A stretch of 64,000 nt of DNA from Sphagnum compactum (GCA_965153455.1 OZ234495.1:4278001-4342000), one strand, 5' to 3'. Shown: positions 11,801-24,347, numbered from the stretch's first letter. Made by a program: numbers and translations. Notes: generated from the sequence alone by a model not told the origin.

Positions 11801-13800
11801 CCATGATGCAATTGTAAAAAAATGACCCAATCTACACATATCTAAAAGCACATCAAGGAACGATGACGCAAGATGCTTGTGCATTTTATATTTTCCCCAT
11901 GTGTATGCACATTATGACATTGGTTTACAACAAAGGTACACAAATTTTCAAAGTTATAACACCATATTTGGTGTGTTCCAATTTGCCATCATTACTTTCA
12001 ACAAAATGAAAATGAAATTCACACGAATCTTTTAAATAGTAGCCCAACATCCCCACATAAATATGTAGACCTTGTTGTTTAAGGCTCTTGCAGTGAACAA
12101 AATGCTAGGTTGGGGCATCCTTATCCCATGTTAATGTAATTTTCAATGCCTTGTGCAATGATAATAGGCCAATAGTTTTGAACCTATAAACCATTTGTAA
12201 ACGCAAATGAACAAACTTCCACCCCACTCCAATGACCATAGACTAGACATACATTTATTTTGCAAAAACATTTACATGAAGGATCAATATTAGAACCTAC
12301 AATGCAAATAGTGACAAACATTTCAAAATATTTCAAAATATCTTGTGCAAATTTGACTTTTGTGCTTTGCAAGCCAAAACCCTAATTTGAGATACTTTTC
12401 ACATGGAAACACAATAAAGTGATCCTCCTTCTTCCCTCTAACCAATTGCAACTTGAGCTAATGTTGCTTTGAAAGAACACTATACCTATTGAACCTTAAT
12501 CTTCTTTTGTTGTGCCCATGTGTGCGAGTCTTGATATCACAAATTTTAAATATCACAAAATTTCAATAAAGTCGATGTGAAAATCATAAAACAATATGTT
12601 CATGCAAAACCCGTGAACTTCAAAGTGTAAAAATGACATGATGTATATATATGTGTGTGTATATATAGGGAAGACCTTTCATTTCCATGACAAACCTTCT
12701 CATTGGTTGCATGGAAATTTTATGCTTAAAATATGTTACCTATTAGCCTCTCCTATTCACATTTCCTATTCATGAAATGAATTGCTTCCCAAGTTCAATT
12801 TTTATTTTTTCATTTGTGCAACGAGCCAATTCCATTGGCCCATCACTCAAAAAAGAAAAGAAACTATGGAAGCTCCCAAAATAGAAAGTTTTACTATGAA
12901 GTATAGAGTTCTTTCCCCTTTGGCCCACCTATATAGGTGAAAGGAGGATAACATTTGTCAAAGCACATGGGATAAAAATGGAGAAGCTATTGGGAACTCC
13001 TGGAAGAACATGCTTTGGGAAATCTTTGTTATGAAACACCCCTTCCCCTCTCCCTTCCCAAACAAAAAAAAGAAAAGAAAAGAAAAACATGTATGGAAAG
13101 TCGACTATCCAATGTCCAAGTGGAAAGTGAGCAATGGACAGTCTCACTCTCCACACCAAACACAACTTGAAAAAAAAAAACCGTTCCTTCCCTTCCCTTC
13201 CCTTCCCGACCCCACCTTCGTGCCTCCCACCCAAGGAGAACCCTTCACTCCATGACACAATTTCTCATTGGTTGCATGGAAATTCTATTCCTAAAATTGG
13301 CTGCCACTATTTTTGGCCTGGACTAATATTTTTGGCCTTCGTAAGAACACCTACTCATCAAACTTGTACAAAACATTAAACTCAATTGTCCAAACTCCTA
13401 CATACATAATTCGGACAAAATAGAAAGAAAGCCTAGCAAGCTATCAATTGTATTCTGAGAGAGTTCAATTGTTTTGAAACCCACCACTCAACCGGGCCTT
13501 CATTCCATTCCTTTGCCCAAACTTCAAAGTCCCACTATTTTTTTAGTTCACATAAATAAAAGTCAAATGGAAATGCTCGGCTACTCACCCATTTCATGTA
13601 TCAATTAGATAGGCTATTGGAAGTTGAAACTCGAGAAGTTTTCAACGTTTTGAAGCAATAAATGTTTTGGTGATGGGATAATGAATGAGACTAGGGTTCA
13701 GAGTGGAGGACTCTTGTCAGTTGTGTCCTGACACAAAGTAGGTGAATCATAAGCTCACCACATTTTCCCTCACATTTTACTCTCTGCACTCTTGCATTGT
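5889..13800. other. long gene-poor stretch
   Basis: No exon chain or domain is recognisable. The ORFs at 5856-6068, 6621-6905, 6989-7291, 7374-7752, 9118-9342, 10016-10261, 12184-12372 and 12929-13379 have low-complexity or AT-driven composition and no motif. Visible small structures are a gaaccag-rich patch at 6330-6480, a degenerate agg/ttacataagg-type repeat at about 8340-8640, a short (AT)(GT) mix at about 12640-12668, and a (CCCTT)n run at about 13185-13208. Confidence 0.45.
8340..8640. repeat. degenerate short-period repeat (ctacctat / ttacataagg type)
   Basis: Phrases such as ggctacttatg, agctactaagg, gttacataagg and gttatttaagg recur at irregular spacing of roughly 20 bases with many substitutions. 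The pattern resembles decayed short tandem repeats, and the same vocabulary (ctac, taggt) appears again at 18.4, 20.8, 22.1, 54.2 and 55.8-56.1 kb. Confidence 0.35.
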
Positions 13801-13804
13801 GTGC

Positions 13805-14140
13805 CATGCATGCCCTGTCTCTCTCTCTCTCTCTCTCCTTCCCACCTTCCCTCCCTCTCTCTCCTCCACTCTCCCCACAAGTACACCTTCCTCTCTTCTC
13901 TTTTTATTAGTCCCACATTATTAGTTCTTCTTCTTTTTCTTCTCCTCCTCATCCTCACCCACAAAGAAGTTTGTAAAGTTTGTAGTTCATGGAATTGTCA
14001 TAATTTGTTATTTGTGGGTTTTGTTGCAATTCTTCCTTCAACTTTGTCCATCTTGGTGTTTTTTTTCATGGTGCAAAGCCTGCATGATCACATGTATACA
14101 TATATACATGCCTCTTGGTGGTGCTAGCTGACCAGTGTTC
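13805..14140 (+). promoter_or_regulatory. candidate promoter and leader of the 14.29-kb gene
   Basis: A long pyrimidine-rich tract (CT runs, 13818-13960) is followed at 14094-14108 by an alternating TATACATATATACAT stretch that could act as a TATA element. It lies about 190 bases upstream of the chosen ATG at 14294, leaving a leader of about 150 bases. CT-rich tracts near plant start sites are common, but nothing here proves transcription. Confidence 0.3.
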
Positions 14141-14293
14141 TCATTCATGGTTTGTGGATTTCCAGAGAAGAAGTGTCTTTGTGGGTGATGTGAAGAGGAG
14201 GAGCTTAGGCATATTGCATTGTTGTTGCTTGTGTTTTGTTGTCGAGTGGAGTGCTTGGTGGTGGTGGTGGTGTTGTTAGGTTTTATAGCAGCT

Positions 14294-16012
14294 ATGAAGA
14301 AAGGGGTGAGCCTGGTGTTGGGTGTTATGTTGGGCTTCTTCTTCTTCTTCTTGGGTGCTGCAGTGGCTGTTGTTGCAGAGAACTATCCCAACTTCGAGTT
14401 CGTGCAACGTCAGGATGAGTCCAGTACGATGACTGCAGCGGGAAGCAAGAGTACTACTGGTACTAGTAGTCCTGGGGAAGCTGTGGCAGCGGCGGAGTGG
14501 AAGTCGGCGACAGAGTTTGCCAAAGTGAAGCCCAACAACTACCCCCTCTTTGCGTTCACGAAGTCGGAGCCTGCTGCAGCAGGAAGCAGCAAACAAGATG
14601 GAGCAGCAGTAACAGCACCAGCTGCAGTGGAAGTGAAGCCCGACAACTATCCCAACTTTGAGTTCCGGACTGAGGATGCAGCAAGCAAAGAGGAGGTGAA
14701 AGAAGGAGCGTCGAGCGCCGATGTCCGCACGACTTCCTTCCAGACTGTCCCTGAGTACAAGCCGAACAACTATCCTAACTTTGAGTTCAAGGAGTCGACG
14801 ACGACGGCTGCTCCGGTGCAGATGTCGAGTTCTGCTTCTCATGATAGCAGCAGTTTCGACCAGTTTACAAGAGACAGTTTTGGAGGGTCGAGCTTCGTCA
14901 CGGAGGAGATGGAGGATCCGCGACAAGCAGCTTCATCCCGAAGCTCAACAGGTGCTGCTTTCACGCAGTATGAGAGTTCGTTCGGCCAGGACGAAGCTGC
15001 TGTTCCTCGCACTGGCTCCACCACCGCATACAGGGGCTCTGACGCGAGCGGGAGGTATGCGTCGTCTTTCGATCTCACCAATGCACGACACCAAGCTGAG
15101 GTTCAAGGAGCTTCGACTCAAGCTTCGCAGTTCAGCAACAGTTACAGCTCCTCTACAGCTTCAGAGGAGAAAACCAACAACCCCGCGAGCATGTCGTCGT
15201 CCTCCACCTACAAAGGCTCAGATCCCTATGCTCGATACCCGTCTTCCTTCGACCTGACCAACGCACGCTACTACCAATCTCAGTCTCAGAGTGAAACGCA
15301 GCAGATGAAGGATTCCGCAACTCACACGCCGCAGAGCACCACATCAACAACCTACAGAGGCTCGGATGCGAGTGCGCGATATCCATCTTCTTTCGACTTG
15401 ACAAATGCGCGGCACCAATCTGCCTACGGTTACAACGCGGAGGAGGCCGGAGGATCATCCTCCAACACACAAGCCACTGCCCAGTTCTTCAGCTCTGACA
15501 AGACCTTTGACGAGGAAAGCTCTGCTTACAGGTTCAATGGAGCAGACAACAAGTACTACAACACCGATCAGACAACATTTTCTTCTTCTTTTTTCCCGAG
15601 CTTCAGTCACGACACAAAGGAAACGTATTCTAGCAGTACTGGCAGAACATCAGGATGCTCCAGCAGCTACTGGAGCTCACACTTGAGCAAATGGCCAAGA
15701 TTCTTCACCATAAACTCCATGGTCAGTGATGCATTTCCAGGAGCCAAGGTGCGCATGATCTATGGAACAACCACACTCTTGCAGGCATTGTATGATACAC
15801 GAGCAGATGGGTACAGCAAGCTTCTCAACCATGGAGTAGCAGCTCTACTGAATGCTTACCAGATGTCCTCTGGCACCTACCAATACTCCCATACCACTGT
15901 CATTGAACTCTTCACCAATGCCTTGACCTCCAGAACTAGTGCTGCACAGCAAGCTCTCGAGTTCCAAAATGCAAACACGGGTTACAGTAGTGAAGCTGGT
16001 TGCAATGTTTAA
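14294..16012 (+). CDS. secreted repeat protein with NYPNFEF repeats and a PDF1-like C-terminal domain
   Basis: One uninterrupted 572-codon frame ends with TAA at 16010-16012. The in-frame extension upstream to 14219 begins with TTG and would spoil the signal peptide, so I take the ATG at 14294. Residues 1-28 form a signal peptide (MKK, then a Phe/Leu/Val-rich core ending AVVA), predicting secretion to the wall or apoplast. Four motifs of the type N-Y-P-x-F-x-F follow at residues 30-36, 82-88, 118-124 and 159-165, in Ser/Thr/Ala/Glu-rich linkers. Three longer repeats containing RYxSSFDLTNAR lie at about 244-267, 304-327 and 352-375. The end (454-545) holds C-x(4)-YW-x(2)-H-x(3)-WP, then TTTLLQALYDTRADG and GVAALLNAY. 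This resembles the C-terminal domain of plant protodermal factor 1 and related secreted proteins. No BURP CH repeats are present. The biochemical role is unknown; a structural wall protein is an inference. Confidence 0.82.
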   Translation: MKKGVSLVLGVMLGFFFFFLGAAVAVVAENYPNFEFVQRQDESSTMTAAGSKSTTGTSSPGEAVAAAEWKSATEFAKVKPNNYPLFAFTKSEPAAAGSSKQDGAAVTAPAAVEVKPDNYPNFEFRTEDAASKEEVKEGASSADVRTTSFQTVPEYKPNNYPNFEFKESTTTAAPVQMSSSASHDSSSFDQFTRDSFGGSSFVTEEMEDPRQAASSRSSTGAAFTQYESSFGQDEAAVPRTGSTTAYRGSDASGRYASSFDLTNARHQAEVQGASTQASQFSNSYSSSTASEEKTNNPASMSSSSTYKGSDPYARYPSSFDLTNARYYQSQSQSETQQMKDSATHTPQSTTSTTYRGSDASARYPSSFDLTNARHQSAYGYNAEEAGGSSSNTQATAQFFSSDKTFDEESSAYRFNGADNKYYNTDQTTFSSSFFPSFSHDTKETYSSSTGRTSGCSSSYWSSHLSKWPRFFTINSMVSDAFPGAKVRMIYGTTTLLQALYDTRADGYSKLLNHGVAALLNAYQMSSGTYQYSHTTVIELFTNALTSRTSAAQQALEFQNANTGYSSEAGCNV

Positions 16013-16300
16013 GGTTCAAAGCAGCTCAGCAACATCCTTCAAACATCTTCATGAATCCATGGAGGTGAAGCTCAACATCATCGTCATGAACCAAATCAAA
16101 TGTGTGTAATTCTCAGATTGACAGCCATTGTTCTGATGATGTTCGTCTGGTAAGAAGAAGAAGAAGAAGAAGAAGAAAAGAACAAGGAGAGAACAAGAAA
16201 AGCAGAAAAGAAGAAGAGGAGAACAAGAGGAAGAAGTTCTGTTGCAGTGTTTTGCTTTCAATTGTGTACCTTGCTGTGTTTGTGGAGGACTTTTGAATGC
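16013..16300 (+). other. probable 3' untranslated region with (GAA)n tract
   Basis: After the stop at 16012 there is no long ORF. A purine-rich (AAG/GAA)n run lies at about 16154-16240. A poly(A) site cannot be pinned. The small ORFs on both strands at 16049-16296 come only from this tract. Confidence 0.4.
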
Positions 16301-16665
16301 TCCTTGAATGTGTAGCAGCTGCAGATTTTCTTCAAGCTTTTTCTTCGATTATGATGAAGGGGGATTTTCTTCCAAGCTATTTTTTTTGGGGTTTTGAAGA
16401 GTTCTTATCTAATCTGCTGCTGCTGCTTCGAATATGTTACTGAATAGGATTCCAAAGAACCTTTTTTTTTGGGCTGTCATGGACATCTTTTGACAAGTTC
16501 ATGAAACTTACGATTATTATGATTCAAGAAAGCTCTTGGACTTTTACATTTCATTCTACTATTGCACTTTGTGAGTGTATCGCACTTTGTGAGTGTGTTA
16601 GATTGAAGTTTGGAAAAGGTTTTCTGTTGGGTGGAGTTCCTTTGTTACCAAAAAATACATTTATT

Positions 16666-16814
16666 GGCAAATTTTCACCCGTAATCCCCAATGAAATGAA
16701 GAATTTCCAACACTTACCTTGAGCTTTGATTGTGACATTTATCACCAATTTCTCACCCTTGATTTTCAATGAAACCAAGGAATTTCTAACAAGTGCCTGG
16801 AGCTTTATTTTGTG
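16666..16814 (+). repeat. two-copy tandem duplication, period about 78
   Basis: The phrase tttcaccc...caatgaaa...gaatttc-aac...gagctttgattgtg is repeated with about 20-25% change 78 bases later (ttctcaccc...caatgaaacc...gaatttctaac...gagctttattttgtg). It is noncoding. Confidence 0.5.
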
Positions 16815-17567
16815 TAACACAATTCTTTCAGATGTCCCTGTCTTGCAATCCAAAAAAATTGGATGGCCAAGCAAGGAGTTGATATCGAATTTTTTTTTGG
16901 AGACACCCAACTTCTCTTCTAGTCCAGTGCCCTCATTTCAAAATGCATCCTTAACATCTCCACATGCATGCCTGGACATAATCTCGGTTTGACAATCTTC
17001 TACGAATGCTGATTCTGGATAGTGGATCTGCATTTAGCATATGCTGTCCCTGGCAAATCTGAACCCAAAGTTGTAGTCTAGCCCAGCTCTTAGAGAAGAA
17101 GTGGGCCTGGGAGTTTGTACAAAAGAATGGGCCCCATGGGTGTGTTAAGTATTTTGTTCTCCGAATTTTGGCAACCTATGATATTGGTATCAAAAAATGT
17201 GAAATCTGAGATCAAACCGTATGATCTTGGTATCAAAATTGTGGAATGTGGTGATGAAATTTGGTGCTTTCTGTGAACTAATCTGCAAGCTTCAATGGGT
17301 TCAGTTTGTTGGAGCTTAGATTTGAGGCAGGGATGAGCTCTTGGTTTGGGTTTTGGAAATGTGAGGACAAAAGGAAAGTCTGAGGATGTCCTTTTTCTAC
17401 TACTGAAATGAAAGGAAGTGTCCAAAGTTCAAACTTCTCTCTTTTAAACCTAACACCTTTCAATTAAAAAACTTCTTCACCCTTGAGTCTACTAGTGAAA
17501 AACTTAACTTTTAGAAAGTCTGGAATTTTGAACTCTCCAACTCTCCGAATCTCAACTTCCCGATTTC

Positions 17568-17606
17568 TAATGGATTGTTGTCTAGTCAATTGAAAAACAC
17601 ATTTTG
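17568..17606 (+). repeat. 39-bp direct repeat, left copy
   Basis: About 38 bases starting taatggattgttg and ending ttttgt occur again, with one mismatch, at 19418-19456. The copies lie about 1850 bases apart in the same orientation. They could be the ends of a segmental duplication or two members of a short repeat. Confidence 0.6.
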
Positions 17607-18399
17607 TATAGAAAAATATAGGTATACAAATTTATGAGGTCTACAAAATAAACTTGTGCACAAGTATGAAAAAAAATCCTATATGACCAATTAGATTGTT
17701 AGAATTAGAAGCTTTGAATTGTTTTGAGAAGTAAATTTCAGTAAAGTGGTAATAGCATCATAGGCTTTTCCCTCCATGTTAAGAAAAGTTTGGTGTCTAA
17801 TGAGATTGTTCAAACAAACTTGCCTTGAATAGTTTTTAAGACTTATCTTAATGAACTAGTATGTACATGTTTGCATGCAAATGACCTACAAATTCCAAAG
17901 AGCTCTTAACAAGAATTTGGTGTTTTTACACATCATCCTCTAATTAAATATTTTATTTAGAGGGCTATAAATAAGTTTTTAACACCTTACTTGTGTTGTT
18001 TGTCTTAACATAGTCCACATTGTGTTATTTGTTCAACTTGGAGCTTGCCACATGTCAACATTTCTGTGGTGAAAATTTTCAAAAATTTTCACATTTTAGT
18101 TGTCCAACTAGTCACAAATGATTGTGCCACATAAGCATATGTTTCTACACATTTCAATTATAAAAATCAATTGTAAATCACAATGTCATATAGATTGGAT
18201 GTCAGTTGGTTCAAAAATGATTGTAAGTCACCTAAATGTGACTACCATTTCAACTTGATGCCACATAACGTCTTTTGCAACTAAAATTTTATTTGACTTG
18301 TCCAAAGCAATTAAAAGAGTTTATAATCAAATGTGTCATTTACGATTGAAAAATATTGATTTTTTTTTTATTAATATGCAAATTCTTTGTAATGAAACC

Positions 18400-18560
18400 C
18401 CTACCTACAAACTACCCACCTATTACCTAATTGCCTACCTACTTACATACCTATTACTTATTCAACTACCTACATATCTATTACCTATCTGCCTACCTAC
18501 CTATTGCCGACCCCAATTTACTTATATTATCAATATACAATCTACTTATTTACATGCTTA
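18400..18560. repeat. degenerate (CTAC/CTAT)n array
   Basis: This is a run of ctacctac, ctacctatt, ttacctatc and similar tetranucleotide variants. The overlapping ORFs at 18298-18622 consist of Tyr/Leu/Pro/Thr repeats and are not genes. Confidence 0.6.
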
Positions 18561-19417
18561 GGGCACTTACATATCTAATACATTTGGCACATATAGTTTG
18601 TAGCATGTCATGTCATCCATAGAATGATTAAAATTAATCACACCATAATAAGATCAACATCACATAGGCATGAATTGATTCATGTGTAATTGACATTGTT
18701 TGATTTGATTAAAGTTTTTGGTTGACCTTAGTCAAATAAAACATGCCTATGTGTTGAAAGGGGGAAATTGAACAAAAAGTACCCCTCTAGTCATTTTGAA
18801 CCGGTAAATAAATTAGTCATGTCAATCATTGTAGTCATTGTACTAGGGGCTTAAAAGGCATGGTTTCAATGTAATGACATGAACATTTATAAATTATAAA
18901 CATCGTGCCATAAATCTATTGAACATTCATGAGATTTTGGAATTAAATACGATTTTAATCATGTAAACAATGGTTGCACTTCATGTGCCTCTTAAAAATT
19001 TTATGTACCCAATGATAGGATTGACTAAACATATTTGATCCTAGTTAGTTATGTTGTAAGACATGTAAATTAATTTATACTAAAATTTGCACCAATTGAT
19101 GTTTTGGTGAATTGAACAAGCTAAATCGTAAACTTAATTTTAATGTGCCATACTTTTTATCAACATGTATGATAATCCACCTCCATTTTGTGGATTCATT
19201 GACACTGAATATTTGACAATTGAAACTCTCACAAATATTTTACAATTACATAAATCGAAAGCATAACATGTTATTGAATTACATTGGTAACTAGGAAGTT
19301 TTAGAAGTCTTGATGAAACTTCAGCAATCATTCCAAGTAAAATAACATGTTAATATTCTAGTGAAAGATATTGGATTTTTAAATGTGTTGAGGTGTATAT
19401 TGAAAATGTTACATAAT

Positions 19418-19456
19418 AATGGATTGTTGTCTAGTCAATTGAAAAACATATTTTGT
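19418..19456 (+). repeat. 39-bp direct repeat, right copy
   Basis: This is the partner of the left copy at 17568-17606. The sequences diverge immediately outside the shared core (tatag versus gggga), so the match has sharp limits. Confidence 0.6.
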
Positions 19457-20489
19457 GGGGACAAAAAAATTATACAAAACAATTTAGATGAACAAAAATG
19501 AGATTGTACCTTGTAAGTTTGAATGACCATTTTCTTGATCCTATTACCGTGGACTTGTTCAATATGTGTTTGGTCAATGACCATTCCTTTTGCATACATT
19601 GAATAATGCCTTCGTGATAAAGAAAATCCACATTGAACTCCTAGCCTTTATTGTCATGAACACAGTCTTCTATAACACAAACAAAATTAGTTATGTAAAT
19701 TGTAATGATTATGCAAATGGAATAACATCCACAATAATGTTAAAACATACATACATACATACATGCATGCCATGACACATGTCATGGGTGTTGAAAAGGA
19801 GATGTGCCCAAAAGTGAACTAGAAGTGGGACTTACATATCTTTGTAATACCTTTTTGTTTAGGAGGTTGGCCCCATTCAAAGACTTTTCATCCATGGGAT
19901 CCAATTTGTACACTCTAGTTAGGCCATAGAACACATTGGCATAAAATCCCAAAGAAAAGTAATTAGGAATTCAATTTGATCACATGAACTCAATACAATG
20001 TCCACAACTTCAAGAATGAAGGGTTTTATACAAGGATATTCATGGATGTCATAGGCACACAATCTAGGTTTAGGCAAGTACATGAATGTAACTCAAGATA
20101 AAACCCATTATGTTTTATGTCTTGAAATGTTTTCTAAACAACTAGACTTTGGAAAGATAGGAAAAGGAAATTTTTGTTTGACCCAACATTCTTTTTATTA
20201 GAACAAAATAGTTGATTCCATCTACCTAGCCTTCACATGTGGAGAGTATCATATCGTGCATACTACATAATACTGAAATTTGTTGGATTTGCCCATAAGG
20301 AAGAAACTATGTAGATTTGTGCAAAATTTTAGGACAAAATTTTGGGTCAATCTTTAATCAATGTGAAAATGGATGAAAACATATTAAGGTGAACCAAAAC
20401 ATTACAAAAATTCATGATTTTTCAAATGGTCCATGTGAATTAAGTAACCTTTCTTGATTAATGGACATGTACATTTTGAATAAAGGCTT

Positions 20490-20790
20490 GGGGCTTGAAT
20501 GACATGTGTATTTTTTGACCAAACAACTTGATTAGAATGACCTATTTAATTTTTTGTCAAATTGAACATTCAATCAAGTTGAACAAAAAAAATGATCACT
20601 TTGATCAAAATGGCCAATGACTTCTGCTCAAGTGGGACATCTAGTCAAGTTGGACAAAAGCAAATGACACCCTTGGTCATGATGGCTAATAATTTTTTAA
20701 TCATGTGGGACATCTAATCAAGTCGAATAAAAACAAATGACATCTTTGGTCAAGATGACTAATGGTATTGTAGTCAAATGGGACATCCTA
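20490..20790 (+). repeat. 73-bp tandem array, about four degenerate units
   Basis: The landmark gggacat recurs at 20634, 20707 and 20780, exactly 73 bases apart, with a weaker match (gaacat) at 20564. Each unit also carries a version of caagt-gga-aaaa-caaatga and ggtcaagatgnctaatg. The array is noncoding. Confidence 0.65.
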
Positions 20791-22079
20791 GATGCTAGAT
20801 AATAGGTTAGGCTAATTAGTTAACAAAGACCTACTCACCTACGATCCTTCCATCCTATAACCTACCTACTTCCTACCTACAATTTACCATTTTACCTCCG
20901 ACCTACCATTTACAACCTATGGGTGAAAGTATGATGTAATGATTCAATTTTAGTGAATTTAAAGTTCGCACAATTATAGAAATTTTGCAATTCTCTTGTT
21001 AGATTTTTCACAATTCCAAACCTTAACATTACACTCATATTTGAATGTCCATAACTTCCTTTTAAATGATTCAATAACTTTGATCTATAATATTTTTTTC
21101 CCCCTATATAAATTTCTATTATAATGGTTAATAAGAATGTGAACTTTTGGTTTCATTTCATTTATATATCTATTTTTCCAATCTTAAATTTTTTTAATCG
21201 AAAATTTGTCAAATGTTCAGTGTGCCTTAGGCCTTATTAGATGAAATCATTGGCATCACGCTATTCTTCATATTGACAATACAGACATAATGTTGGGTCC
21301 AACCACACTATTAGGAGCCACACATGCCCCCTTAGACCATTGCTTTATTCTTAAAATATATTTAGATTTTTTTAATACATCTTTCAAAAAACCATTAAAA
21401 AAATTAAAGTTTTCTAACATTATTATGTTAAGGTGTATATAAAAAAAAATTAAAAAAATATTTTATCAAAAAATATTTTCAAATTGTGCTTTTAGTGTCA
21501 AAACTCCTTTTAAGTTGATTTTATGTAACTTTTAAACAATGGTTACAAGAGGTTAAAAGTCTTTATATATAATTTTCATTCATTAGATTGCTTCCAAATT
21601 TTTATGATATGTACATAATGTATTCAAAATAACATTTTAAAAAAAAATTCTATTTATTATTATTATTTTATTTTACAATCCAAATTCAAAAAATTAAGCA
21701 ATGGTTACCGTTGCTTTTAGAACATGTTAGTATGACTGCACCTTGTTCCTACTTTTTTTTTTTTTTCTAAATTCATTTTTATGTCCATTATGGACTTTCT
21801 AAGATATTTTGCTATAGAGCATGTTTGTAAAATAAAATAAAAAAGTTTAAAGTTTTGATTTTTGCATGTCATGTATAACATGTTTGACCAATTCATGTGA
21901 TTGAATTTTAAAAAATTCTTTTATTCCATATGAAACAAAATTCACATTCATATTTGTAATATGTAAAATACATTTACAAATTTAAAAATGCAAAGATACA
22001 ATTCAATTATTTTATAGTTCCTTTGACTACATTTCATCACTTGCAGAAAAACATGACTATAACATCCACTTTGGTTAAA

Positions 22080-22480
22080 TACACCATAATTTTATCCTTG
22101 CCTATGTCCTACTTACCTACCTCTTATAACCTATTTACCTATTTATCAACAATCTTACAACCTACCTCCAACCTACCTACTAATTACCTAACATTCTTTA
22201 AGTACTTATATAAACTTAGTGTATTTGACAAAATGAAAATTGTTATATCATATCAAGGTGTGGTCTATTGGTAAGGATTTAGTTTATCATTGTGAAGGTG
22301 AAGTCTTCAACTCCTAATACTTATAACATATGTACATGGCGGGGGGGCTAGGATAAGTAGGCTAAACTATGTTAATTAAATTATCTAGATTAGCTAGGTT
22401 AGGCTACCACCTACCTATTTGTCTACCTTTTTGCAACCTATTAAAACCTATTTACCACCCATCTACTTACCAACCACAAT
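22080..22480. repeat. degenerate CTAC/CTAT patches
   Basis: Two patches (about 22100-22200 and 22390-22470) contain runs such as cttacctacctc and ccacctacctattt. They flank a short segment with an 8-G run near 22340. The same vocabulary occurs at 18.4, 20.8 and 54.3 kb. Confidence 0.4.
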
Positions 22481-24336
22481 TCAATATTATTTTTGAAAAT
22501 AATCTTTAAAAGATAAATGATTTTATTTGGGCAAAAAATTGATAGACAAATGACCATTCCTTCCATTAATCAAAATGATCAATTAAATGGTCCACTATTT
22601 TGCTAAGCAAAAAGACCACCCCAATCACAAACATGCTAAATTGACTTGTCCAAAATGAATAGATGGTCTTTTTGACAACTATCTATGTTGGGTCTTCTTT
22701 TACCACAAACTTTGGTTAATTAAACCATAAATTCTTTTAGAGAAAATAAAATAAAATGTGGAGTCCATAATGAGTCATATTCGTAACATAACAGAGTTTG
22801 TTTTTATTTCAAAATGGTAGTCATTCCCCCCAAAACTACAAATTTCTGAATAAATAAAATACGATGCTTCAAAAATCCTCCCTAATAGTAATATGAATTG
22901 AAAAATCAACCCAAAATCCCTCAATATATGATTTTCAAAGATTTTCAATATATAAATAACACGTTTCCATAATACCATAAAATATCTATTTTCCATGGAA
23001 TTAGTCCAATCTAGACAAGTATTTATTATACCATGACACCCCTCAAAAAAAATATGCATTGGTATAGGTCATGATGCATTTATAAGTCCATAACACAAAT
23101 TGTGGACTATGACCAAGTAACATTGCCCTAACTTCGAAAGTCCATCTTGAAAATTCATAATACAATTTTTAAAAAAAACATTTCACTATTGTAAAAAAGT
23201 GAGTCCTTCCAAGATATTATATGTATTTTGAGACATATGTATCTTAAATTGATGTTTGGTTGGATGTAAATTTGAATATACAAGTTTTCAATTGAAATTG
23301 CACAAGGATAAATTGTTGGCATCATGGTTGTTTCCATTTTACATCTCAAATGGATGGATAACCCTAATGTGTTCTTGCTCTAGAATTTGTAGCTTGTGAT
23401 GAAATAAATCTAAATATGGCATTTAGCTATTGAGACAACAACCAAGGTAGAAGCAAACTAGATGTTGGCAACCAAAAACCTTTGCTCTACTTGCAAAAAA
23501 TTTAAATGGCATTACTCACAATGCAAGGTTGTGTGATATTGATAAAATCTATCCATGAACTTTGTTCATCTTAACATTGGTATCAACATCTATCTAATTT
23601 CCTACTTCTCAAAGTTCGATTTGCATGAGTTTGTACATGACCATTGATATAAAAAAAATTGTCCTGACAACACGATGGATGGATTTTTCAAAATGTTGAT
23701 TCATCATATTACCTTATAGATAATCAACTATTGCAACACAATCATGGTTTTGTGGCCTAAAATTTGTCATTTAATTTCAATTACCATTTGTTGTTCAAGG
23801 TCAAGATTCAAGGGAAAAGTTAAAGCACATTATGGGGAACCCCTTTTGGGCACTTATAGGCTACTATTATAATATGTACAGTACATGTGCCCTTAAAAGT
23901 TTGTGCATTTTGTTTTGGGTTTCACTTTTGGTGTTTGGGCCTTACAATTTGACTTTTACAAAACTAATGTTATCTAATATCATTTGAGTTCAAGGAGTCA
24001 TGGGCATATTTATGATATATATATATATAATATTGTAAAGCCTCATTTTTCATTTGAAACTACGGTTTGTATTTAGTTGCAATAATCATCCAAATAAACA
24101 TTTTAAATAGATTCTAAATGAAAGCCACCACCACAATGTTTGTCATTTTCATGTGAATGTGATTGTTTTTCAAATTCTCAAGGTAACACCTCACAACTAG
24201 GCCTTTAGCCTGCCCAAAATAAGCAACCCCCAGGCAGACCTGAGGGGTACTTATTTTGGCAGTGGTGTGGCAAATTTTTAAAAATATTTTCATTATTTTC
24301 CCATGATGCCCAATAGGTATCTAGAGTATAGAAAAT

Positions 24337-24347
24337 TGGTATCAGAG
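24337..24347 (+). other. relic LTR-retrotransposon primer-binding site
   Basis: TGGTATCAGAG matches the standard plant primer-binding site complementary to the initiator Met-tRNA 3' end; the intact chromovirus has the same motif at 43372. Here it is followed by gggg instead of the usual continuation. No matching LTR pair is recognisable in the window, so this is at most a remnant of a decayed or non-autonomous element. Confidence 0.35.

Noticed and set aside
14219-14293. Extended start of the secreted protein at 14219
   Set aside because: The upstream codon is TTG and the extension puts 25 residues before a textbook signal peptide; the ATG at 14294 is the first ATG of the frame.
14276-14926. 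216-codon minus-strand ORF and other long ORFs overlapping the secreted-protein gene (14721-15257, 15153-15470, 15405-15686)
   Set aside because: They are antisense or off-frame shadows of the repeat-rich coding sequence, with Arg/Ser/Leu-biased composition and no domain.
17160-17240. Repeated ttggtatcaaaa phrases as possible primer-binding sites
   Set aside because: They diverge from TGGTATCAGAGC after eight bases and occur twice within 65 bases in ordinary AT-rich DNA.
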